A DNA stretch of 58,102 bases from positions 1 through 58,102 of the forward strand of contig JAHJCZ010000184.1 of NCBI GenBank assembly GCA_018812705.1, in the 5' to 3' direction. This DNA comes from Candidatus Omnitrophota bacterium. Lineage in GTDB: Bacteria; Omnitrophota; Gorgyraeia; Zapsychrales; Zapsychraceae. Below, one piece after another: positions 1-12,000 of the stretch. Within the stretch, counting starts at the first letter, position 1. Each line of letters opens with the position of its first letter. Below the pieces are notes generated by a model. The model ran no database searches. It was given only the letters and a program-made list of their open reading frames with translations, and was not told where the DNA came from. A program made the position numbers and the translations under genes.

Positions 1-3000
1 AAACTATCTATTTCCTGCTGAAGCCTGTCGCTTAAGTCTCTTCCAACTAACATCCAAGCATGTCCCGCCTTAGCGATCTCTTCTAGCTTAACAGCATAAT
101 CATCGTCAAGCTCCACACCATAATCTTTAAGATCTTCCATATACTCTAAGAAGTACTTAAGCATGCTTAATCTTTCCCCAAAATATTCAAAAGACAACTT
201 TCTGGCTTCTTCTTCATCTAGCCCAAGAAGAATATGGCCTAGGATTTCATGCCTATCTATATCACTAACAAGATGTACTGCTTTCTTTTTGTTGACGACA
301 TTAAAATACCAAGTATGTATGAAGAGTATATTCTGAGTCCTGTTGTATGTCATGATATGCTTTTCAGTTGCTTTTACACTATCAGTAATAACGATACCAA
401 ATTGTGAAGGTAAGGAAGGAACTCCTCTTTCTTTCACATCATCTAAAACTGTATTAATTCTATGTTGCAAAGTGCTCTCTTGGCCTACAACAAAGCTGTC
501 TCCACTAACATATTGAATTCTATATTCTTGCCCCCGAAGACCATTAACCAAAACGGCTTTTGCCACTGTTCGCTGTCTGCCAGAACCAAGCACGACTTTC
601 ATCGGAACAGCTACTGGATATGCTTCTAAATCTGATCCAGGATCTTGCTTGTTGCCCTTGCCTGAATATTTTTTGCGCATTGTAAATGTTCTTTTAACTA
701 CTAGCAATGATCCTGCAAAAGCAAGCATAGCTAAAATAAATCCCACCCAATGATCAGCTGCTGACTTAACAGCACTTCTAATTGAGTGTTTGATCTCGAA
801 AACAACTATCTCTCGATCAATTGCATCAAGATGTACGTTCAATTCTCTAGCAATACTTTTATATGCTTGTGATATTTTATAAAATTCATCTGAATCTTGA
901 GATACGGTCAATACCTTTTCTTGTGCTACTGCATATTCAACAACCTTGTCTTCAATATATGGATTAACTGGATATCCTGTTGTTTTTAACACCTCCGTCA
1001 TTGGCTGATGCATATATCCCATTAATATGATTACACGCGTATTTGCATCCATAGCTAAATCCTCAATAACATCCTTTGCTAATTTTCTTCCACGAAGCTG
1101 ATTAATTGCCTTCCAGTCATAATCAACATGTCCATATATAACTCGATCTAACTCAGAAACCATATATTCTAAAGATGGCTTTTCTGATACAACATCAAAA
1201 CTATACCCTTCATTTTTCTTGCGAGCCAAGTAAGTCATCATTGCGCGGTAATAACCATTAAGCTCAAAGTCTAATCCATCAACATTTCCAGATACAAATG
1301 CCTGTAAAATCATGTCCATATTTTCCTGAGATTTACTATGCTGTGCTGTCAAAAATGGTTCAAAAGCAAATTGATATTCTTTACTGTCTACCAATTGTTT
1401 TGGGTTCATTCCTGGGAAATAAGCATTGAAACTTTCTACTGCATATCCTGGCATTAACAAATTGTTCTCAATATAAATTTTAAGTTTTTGACCGTTGTCT
1501 TTTGCCTCACCAAAAAGATTATCTAAGTGCTCGCTTACTAACTCAAAACACTCTTTTGAAATATGAATTGCATAAACTGGATGAATATCTATATTTTGAT
1601 TTTGTCTTTGTACTTCTGAAGCGTTTGTAGTTAGTGTATTAGTTGAACCTCCAGCAGACGACGGTGCAAATGCAATAACTGCCATGAAAAACAAGGCAAC
1701 AACAATTGTTGCCTTGAATAATTTATTTTTCAACAATCTTCGTATTAATAAAATACTCGTGATTACTGCTCCAACTCCTGCCAATACCGAAGCAACTACC
1801 CAGCCTGACATAACTACTGTTCCAGTTGCCCCTACAACAGCTAACACTTCAACAGCTGCGAACCCTGCATTATTACCTTTCGGCCCTAATGTCTTGCTTG
1901 GATCAGAAGACTCATTCTCACTGCGCTCTGAATCAGCCGCATCAATAGATTCTATTATCTTAAGGACTGCCTCACTGTACTTTCTGCTAATTTGCTTTGA
2001 TGACTCTTTCTGCCAATTAATACTTTTTCCTAAGTCAGCAGCTTCAGCTGCCTTTGTAAACCCTGTAAAATATTTCAACCATGCTACTTGTCTTGGATTT
2101 ACGCTTCCTGTAATGTCATACCCCTTCTTTCGCAGAGAAATACCTATAAGCGCGAACTCATCAAAGTTAGCAAGTTCTCCACACACACATACTGGAATAT
2201 TATAAATTTTTGCAATAGCACATGTTTGAGCTATCCAAACAATGACTTGTTTATTCAAAATATTACGCCCTACTTCAATTCCCATCTCCCTATCAGTATG
2301 AGTTATACAAGCTTCCGCATCATTACTTCCAAAATTAATAACTGCTAGCTTTCCAAAAACCTTTATCATCTCTGCTAGCTCATCTACAGCCTGAGGTGTC
2401 TCAACCATGATCCCCAAGTTTGCAAGGACCTCTTCCTTAAACTCAGCCCTAACTTCATCAACTATCTCTTTAATTCCTTTTGCTTCACTTTCAGTATTTA
2501 ACATTGGGAAAATAACCTGAACTTCGACCATGGGCTTTTCTGTTGTTTCCAAATACTGCTTCTCTGCTGAAGCTGTTGAACGAAGAGCAACTTTTAAACA
2601 CTCCCTGCCAATATCACTAAGCAAATACCATTGTGAACCTTCTAAAGTTGAAGTTGGGTCAACATTTGGCAGTTTAATATTTGCTTTATCTTTGTCTGGC
2701 ATTCTTATTGTCAGCTTTAACCTCTTACCATAAACTTCTGCGGTCTCCTGCAATTGCTTTATAATACCTAGGATCGATCCTGCAAAAAGATCTACTAATT
2801 TCCAGTCGCCATATCCTATTTTAAGAATTAAGAATTCAAATCTTAATAATCCAACTCCTTCAAGGTCTGCCTTTCCTATTAATTCTACGATTTTATTGCT
2901 ATCTGCAATATTATCCAGATTTACTGATATTGGTATTTTCGCGCCATCTTTTGTCTTACAAGTTGAAGTTACTTTTCTATGGGCTTTTTGCAGGAGTCCT

Positions 3001-6000
3001 TTTAGAATATTTTCAGAATCAGAATATTTAGCATACATTTCTTCATTAGGATTTATTATTAGCTCGCCGGCATGAGCATCAATAATCCCATATTCTCCTC
3101 CGAGTAAATTCTTGTAAGCAGAACCTTTTGCAATATTTCCATCTAAATACATTCCAGTAAGAGTTACCAGCCCTAAACTTCTTGCAAGAATTGAAGCATG
3201 TGCATTTTGTGTTCCAAGTTCAGAAACGATCGCTACTACATTATATTGATAAGCAATCTTTATAATTCTTAACGGCGTCATTTCATGCATAACTAGAATG
3301 ACATCTTTATTTTCAACACCGTTTTCTTGATTTAAATATTCTGAATTCTTAAGGCCTGAAAGTATTACCGGTAGATCTTTAGCAAATTCAACAATGGTCA
3401 TACCAATATTTGGGCTGGTCTTCATCATATCTTCACCCATTTTAAATATCTTGCTGATACCAATTTCTACAGCACCGATTGCACTTAAAATGCGGCCTTG
3501 TTCATCTTTTTCTCCAATTAATTCCTTAGATTTCTTTTCTAGTGAAGAATATAGCCCTTGTCCAATAGCAAAGCCTTGTGCTTCAGGGTTATCTTTTAAG
3601 CTTTCTTGAATTTTATCGAACAAAGCAACTTCTCGCCTATATACTAAAAGAAATTTGGCTTTTTCTTTTCTTATCAATCCTTCCAAATCATCAGTCTCTT
3701 CTAAATATCTATCTTGGTCACTTATAACAACATCCCCTTCTACAACGATCGTTCCTTTTGCAATTCTATGTTCATATGAAGCATTACCTCTATAAATAGC
3801 TTCCTTTCCGTCGCTTGAAATATCGTTAAGATCTGCTTTAAAAATGGCCTCTGTTCGTACTCCATATATCTCTGGATTATTAAGAACACTGATAGTCGCT
3901 TTTAATGTTTTAAGATTTTCGGATAAATACTCAATTGTCTTTAGGAGGGCTGTCGCTTCATCATTAATACCTTCTGCGTGGAATCTTTCATGTCCTTCAA
4001 AAACACCCTTAAGGAATTCTAGGTAAGTCTCTTTTTCTGTTGAACTTAATGCAGCGATTCTGTCTAATACAGACGTGTGGATAAATATCTTGTCTTCATC
4101 ATTATTGAATAGTACGATTTGTGCAGTTTCAAATGCAGTGATTGCACCCTTTGTGTTGCTAAGGTTATCTGTTACATACACAGGTGGAGCATTTGACAAG
4201 TATGTAACAGCTTCAAACAGATCTTTCAATGCCTGCAATTGTTGATCGTCTAAAATATTTTGGGCTGGATCAAGGTCAAATACATTACCAACTCTTAGAT
4301 CTATTGTTGTAGCACCATCTAAGACTTCTTCATTATCAGCATAGCTTATCGGTGTATACGGTGCGGCCATTGGCATATCGTATACTTGCGGTACCATATT
4401 CCAAGATCCGACATCATTTCCATTGCTATAAACACCTGAAGCTGCGATCTCAACAGTTTCAGTCTCATTGCTTGATCTCTCAACATCTGCAACAACAAAT
4501 GTTCCTGCAGCAGTTACATATTGACCATTGTCTGATGATACAGCATCAGCCTGTATTAATCTTTCTTTTTGATCTCTTGATTCCTTAGCACCATCAATGC
4601 ATTCTGTATTATCGGCTATTTTATTATTTAACCCAAACCCTGCTGTAATAATGAACTCAAATAATTCTATTGCTGCAAGGGCTAGAGAGAGAGCCTTTCT
4701 TCTTTTACTAGATGTAGTGCCCACATTCACAACCTTCACATCATTATTATTACGAGCCACTCCAGCCACGGAAAGAGTCGATAATTTTGAATGTGATGGT
4801 TGTGAATGCTTTGAACGGGCGAAATGTTTTCTTAATAGTGAAAACATTAATATTCCAGCTGCTGCAGCTGCGATAGTTGCAACAACCCAACCTAATCCGT
4901 TCATTGCTGAAATAACGACAATGCCAATACCTGCTATTGCTACAGGGACTTCGATCGCTGTAAATCCTTCCTGGCCTCTTTTTCTTGAAATTTGTTTGCT
5001 TTGTTTATTTACTGCGGCAGGAATAAGATTTTCATCGCCATTTGCTTCGCGTATCAATCTTGCAACCTTAGAATCAACTAAACTTAGAATATATTGTTTT
5101 GCTTCTCCTTCTCTTCTTGAATCAACTTCCTGAACATCGACCAATGAATGCTCATCAACAATTGTCAATCCTGGATTTTCAGCTTTAACAGCCTCAATTT
5201 CTTTTTCTGATAACCATCGTACAGGTCCATAATACTGCAATTGTTTTGATTTGAAGATGTCTATTCTGTCGCCTAAAGTCTCTTTACTCTGTTTGTAATT
5301 ATTTAGAAGAAGGACTTTCACAGCTGCGTCAAATCTTTGTCCAACCCATCTCGAGATCATTTGAGTCATTTGATGAATAGTCAGTCCAATATTTTCAGAT
5401 TCATAATTTGCGTTCAAGATCATTGTTGAATCTTTCAATACTGTTCCGATTCTCTTATCCATTAAAAGTGGTGCTGATGAAGTAACAAAACTTGAAATAC
5501 CTGTTAATTTAATCTGAGCTCCTTCGATAGCTTCCTGAACACCAGGAACATCTGCATCAACTCTTGCACCATAAAATTCAACATGAGTTATTGGTAATTG
5601 GCCGAAAGCAGGTGAATGAGAAATTTGATCCTGATCATATATTGTAACGCTGTACAATGAGTTCTCTTCTTGTCTAACTGTTTTAAGAGCCAAACCTTCA
5701 TAATGAGTAGGTGTTGGGCTGACATTGATTCCCATTGTTTCAAAATATTTTTTGTAAGCTGCGATAATTCCATAAGGATTGATCGTTTGATCTTCATAAC
5801 CTTTATATTGTAAGATCATGCCCTTCATCATAAGGTTCTTCATGCTTTGGCCGACTAGATCGATCTTTCCGTTTGTTACAAACTGAGCATCTATTACTGC
5901 AGCTGCTGCTAAGCGTGATCTTCTATATTCTTCGAATAAAGTCTTCTCACTTTCAAGGAATGTTACTCTTGCAAAAGCTTCTGTCAATACTGCTACCACA

Positions 6001-9000
6001 CTGTTGCCATAATATTCTGCAGTCGCTCTATCCTTGATACGCATGCTTTCAATTTTATCCATCCATCTTGGGATGATCCCTGAAACAGCTTTAGTTGGAT
6101 CTCCGTCTGCTGTAACCCTTAATCCCCACTCTTGTAAAAATCCACCTTTGATCAAGATAGTAGAGCCTCCAGCATCTTCCTGATTATGCAATGTCATTAC
6201 ACGCGGCATATCTCCAGATACTTTTCCAAGATCCTTTAGCTGTCTCCAAAGTTCTTGCAATACTGTCAATAATGCTTTACTGCTTCCACCACCGGCAAGA
6301 ATAACTGCCCAGTAAGGTTTTCCGTTAGAATAGATATCTTCTACCGTCCCTTTATTATTCTTAAGCGTCTCTAGGTTTGACAAGATTATCTTTAAATATG
6401 ATGTAAGATTTAAAACACCTTCAACATCATTAGCTTGTTTATAATAATCATTGAATGTTACAACTACATTATTCATTGAAGTGTAAGCAATTTTTGTTTC
6501 ATAAACAGCAGCTGCTATTCCTCTTACTGCAGCTATTATTGCTTTCTTAATATCTTCATTTGTTTCAGCAACAAGTAAATTCTCTAGTGCGTAAATAGCC
6601 TTAACTGCTGAATATCCAATTAAACCAAGTGTTTCTATTGCGATCATCTGCTGTCTTGCATCAGGCTTTGCAGCCATAATAATGATTGCATCTAGCGCTG
6701 CTTGTTTTCTTACCACGATGCTTGATTCATATGCTGCAACGATCTCCTGTGCATTTTCTGATACTTGAATCTGCTCCGCGAACACAACGCGATCTTGTTC
6801 ATAAACAACAGTTCCAATTGCCAAGCGTAGATTTGGAATTGGGTTTGCAGCTAATGCACCTGTCATAAGAATTGTATTTGCTGTTGCATCTGCTCTTTGA
6901 TCTTTTGCATCAAGCAGCTTTTCTAAGAAGAAAACAATTGTTGCTCTGAAAGCAGGATTCATTATTGGCATGATCCTGTCAGCTAGGACATATATTGCCT
7001 GCATGCGTACCCAGTAATAACCTGATACCTGTGTTTGATTATCAGCAATGATCTCTGTAAAGAATTCTGTAATACGGCGAAGCTGCAACACTGTGCTTCT
7101 GCGTGCAATGCGGCCTAAAGCTTCAACAATAAGGATCATTTTTTCTGTTTCAAGAATAACCTTTGGATGTGCAGCAACTATTCTTGCCTGAATTGCATCC
7201 ATTTCGCTAGCGATCTCTTCATTGTTTGCATCTTTTTCTAATTGTGCTCTTAACTCTTTATATCTAATATTGTCTTCTACATATTGTGTGTTGCTGCTGC
7301 TCGATACTCCTTCTCTGAACCATTTTATCAATGCTGCAATATCCTCTTTGCTATTTGCCTGAGCAATGTTTTCTTTAGAAGATCTGCGAAGAATGATATT
7401 TCTAATAACATTCTTATTTGTTGTACTTCTCCAAGCTTTAGTCTTATTGCTGTATATAGAAAGCTTTGTAATCGTGTCAATTGGGAATCCGCCTTTTAGA
7501 TCGTGCCATTCATTTTCATGACTATCAGACATAGGAGGTTGAGGAAGACGTCCTCTGACCTTTTGAACCAAATCATAATCTGCTTCAATAATAACTGGAA
7601 CGCTACCAGTAGCCTCTAAAGTGTGTGTATCCATAGCAAACTCTTTAGCAACAACAGGACTGAAGCTCCATGGAACATTATTTAATCCATCAGCCCATCC
7701 AAGCGCGATCTGCCCATTATCATCTCTATACAAATTCTTTCTTAATGACCAAAGCGTTACTCCTCTAAACATCTTTAACCCGCTAGTAGTCACAAGTTGT
7801 CTTGCTTTCTCTATATCTTTAAACTCACTAAGTAAACCGCGTGCATTGCGAACAATTGTTTGAATGTTTTCATCAGTAAATAATACCTGGCCTTTATTTG
7901 CTTTTGCAATTCTGATGATTTCTTGAATTGCAAAAGTCATTCCTTGCTCATTACCTGCGATCAATACAGGATGTAATTCAGATCTCATGTCTGCTGCAGT
8001 TTTATTTGCAACGATCAATGATCTGTTAAAACCTGCTTGCTGGTAACCTGGATAATCATTTCCATTTTCACCAACATTATCACCTGCATAAACCATATCT
8101 AAAGCAACTGGCTGCTCTTCTCTTACTACTGTTAACGCGTTTTGGTTATAATCATCAACTGAAATAAGCTTTCCGTATTTTGTAAAAACCTTCATGTCTG
8201 CTGCACCATTTCCAACAATGATCAAACCTTGTCTAACAAATGCATTGCGCTCGATCAAACGACCAACAAGCCTGCTCATATTGTTTCCACTGATAGCGGC
8301 ATAAACGCCACCCATATCGATCAATTCTTCTATTCCGTCTCTTGTAGGACTATTATGAATACCTTGAATACCTTTAACATCTGGACGTGGTGATGATAAT
8401 ACTGTTCCATCAACATCTGCGGCAAAAATAGTTCTTGTCTTTCTTACATCAATATACTCACCTGCACGATATCCCATAAGATCTAACAAATCACTTAAGC
8501 GTCTTTCTAAATAAGCGATCGCAAGAGATTTGTTAACACCTTTTCTATTAAACTCAAGCGTTGCTTTTCCAGCTTCTAAGACATCTACTGAATATCCAGC
8601 AAGTTGTGCCTCTAACCTCTCGCGAATAGTTCCACGGCTTAGGAAAAATCCTCTTACAGCTACTTGTGATGCTGATCCGTCTGCTTGAAGATTTCTTAAC
8701 TCGATGCGTATTTGTTCATTTTTTGTGCTTACATCATCAGAACCTTTTCTGATAAGTTCTCCGTCGCTAAGGATAGTTCTGTCATTTGCAAATGCCTCGG
8801 CTATTTCAACAAGGAAAGGATTCCTTCTGATCGCTTTAATGAATGCTTCATCACGAGCATCTTCTGAAGAAGCAACAGCATTGCTTATGTTTTTAAATAA
8901 TTCGCGAATTGCAGCTGCTGCTATTTTGACAATTTGATCAACTTGCTTTTTAGATAAGTATGTTGTTCCATTGTTTGCTGCAGGAGCAGCTTTAACTTCT

Positions 9001-12000
9001 CTTGATGCAGATGCTTCAGGAGCAGAGAACTCATCTCTCTGTCCGTGTAATGCTGGGTCATTTGCATATGTAACATTTTCCATTCCTTCTTGAGACATCT
9101 CTTCATCTAAGTACCATGCATTCTTTACATCCGTGAATGAGCTGTTTGACAATGCTGATCCTGTACTTAGAATGCCATTAATATCGCTATCTTTGTTCAA
9201 GTATTGTGTAATTGTTAAATCAATATAAACAGGGTCGTTGAAATCTTCAACAACTACAAATAAATGCGGGGTATATTTCTCAGCACCATCTTTTTTGATT
9301 TGTAATAAAACTCTTCTTACAGATACTTTATTATACCCAAGCGCTTCCAAAGCCTTGACCACAACTGCTGAAACAAAGTCACAATATCCGAATTTAGCTA
9401 CATCTAGTTTTTCTTTAATAACAATTCTATTAAACATCCAATTAACTGCTGCTTCGAAAGATGCTTCCTGTAAATATGCTTTACTAGAATTTACATCTTT
9501 CAAGATATTCTCTGCTGTTTCAACAACATTGATTTGCGCGGTATGAACTACTGCTGCTCTTTCCAATAATCTCTCTGCATCTTGTCTTTGAACACTGCTT
9601 GAAATCATAGAGCCCTCATTTCTGCGGAAAGAACCAACATATTGACCAGCAACATTATTGTTAGCCGCAAATAAAGCTTCTAGTTCTGACTTCTTCATCA
9701 TCATATATGGACGAACATTTGCATCAGTTTTGCTGTTTGCTAAAAATCCTTTTTCCCCATTGATCATTTGAATAATCATGACAATCGCAGCAATTGCTAC
9801 AGCAGCTGCGATACTGGTAACAACCCATCCTAATCCGCTCACGGCTGATATAATCACACTGCCAATGCCTGCAAGAGAAACTAAAACTTCTATGCTTGCA
9901 GATCCGCTGTTTGCATAATTGTTATTGCTTGCTCTATTATTGGTTGGCCTTGGATTTCCTTCGATCTTTCTTAGTGGTTTATAAACATCATATTCAATTT
10001 CAACATCGTCTTGAACTTCACCATTAGCATCAACTACTCTAACAACACCATTGATTATCACTGCATAATTACCATCTTCTAATCTTACCAATGCTCTTCC
10101 TTCATCATCTTCGTCATCCATTTCAACCAACTCATCATATTCAATGCTTACTGTATTTTCATTATTCAATGTATCAATAATTGTTGCATCAGTTAGAATA
10201 TCAATTTCTACCTTGCTTACTTGCTTTCCATTTAGAGAAAGCTCATTATCATCTTCCATAGTTGCTAATACTAAACGTGCTGCCAAAGGATTCTTGATCG
10301 ATCTAACAATTAATTTCTTTCCGGTCATTTTAGCTTTTTGTGCAAACCAATTGTTAACTGCCCTTGCAACTCCTCTTTCTCTGAAATATTTTTCGACTTC
10401 AATATCACTTAGTTCAACTGCATCATCAGTTTCTTTGAAATCTGTAAATCCTGCATATTGATTGCCAACATAAATATCAAAATATTCATTATCCCATTTC
10501 TGCTCTTTACTCTTGATCAACTTAACAGTAGCGCCATCTCTTGTTATTCCGACAACAATAACCGTGTTTGATTCGTTTTTCTCTGTTCTTCTTGGCTGTC
10601 TGTTTGATGTTTTAACTGCTGCACTTCCAGCTGCAACTGCATTTAATACTAGCGCTGGAACTAATTCTTCTTTTCTCATCATCATTACTGTTGTAGCTGC
10701 TGCTACTAACATAGCTGTGATCATCATCAATGTTTGAACTGAAACACCTGCAACGGCTACAGCTGTGATACCAGCTAATGTAAGAGGAACTTCAACAAGT
10801 GTGAAAGCTTCTCTTCTTCTGTCTGTTAATGGCCTTCTTGTTGTTTTTACTTCTTTGGAAGGATCGATGAATAATTTGTTTAATAGAACAACAATAATTG
10901 TTGCAAGAATTGCTGCGATAATGAATGGCGTTACCGTAGCTGGGGTGCTGATCTTAACACCTGTGTTGATCACAGTTGTTGCTTTTGGAATGATGTTGAT
11001 CAATGTGACTGGTGATTCTGCTCTTGCTTCATCATAAATACCTTTCACTACAAATCTTCCTCTTGCCCCGGCATCAACTAACATTGCATCTTCATAACCT
11101 TGTGCGCTTAAGAACTTAGCCATATCACTTAAAGGATTTCCGTATTGTCCGACAAATACATCATCTGTGAAGATCAATGACCATGTACCGTTTGAATGCT
11201 TTGCTAATACTGATTTTGTTCCAGCTCTTGAAGATGTAAGCACGTGTCTGCCATATGTTCCGTTCTCTAATACTATTGGTCCTGCCTGGAATGCGCTGTC
11301 AACTTTACCAGTTTCTGTTGCTCTCTTAATTTCATATCCTTGTGCCTTTGAAGCGCTCATGATCTGTGGATTACTTCCTTTATATTGAACGAATAATGCG
11401 CCAGCTGATCCGTTCGCTTTTTGCTTTCCTTGTGTCTCGCCATCTGCATTGTAAGCCTTAACTTCATTCCCGTTGATAACAGCTAAAGCTGCTGGTGTTT
11501 TATTACCATTCTTCTTAAAGAAGTAATTAGCATTAATAGCTGCAATTGAATCTGGTCTTACCACTGTATCTAATACCATGTCGTATTTTGCTGTATCGAA
11601 ATTAAGAACATGTACTAATTCACCATGTAACATTTTGTATCTTGCGAATGTCATGTTTTCGCCAACTTCTACTGATTCATATTGATTGTAAGCTTGACGT
11701 GCTGCTGTTTGAGCGTTGCCAAAGAATGCGGAAGGAGTAACTTTCTTGCTGCTGAAATCAAATCCTGCAAAAGCCAAAGCGCTAAAGATAACTACTGCTG
11801 TAATAATACCAGTTACTCTCTTAGCTTTTGAACTAACAACAACCTTTACATTGCTCTTTGCTAATATTGTTTTTCTTAATGATATCGCGATAAGAATTGC
11901 TGCCGCGCTAAGGCCTATAACAATTACAGTAAATACTGATAATTCTGAGAAGGTAATAGCTGCTAGTGTGATGCCTGCAACTGCAAGAGGTGCCTCGATT

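Noticed and set aside
238..262. Zinc metalloprotease from RHEILGHILLG near the left edge
   Set aside because: The spacing is H-E-x-x-x-H, not HExxH, and no third ligand or protease fold is recognised; mentioned only as possibly metal-binding.
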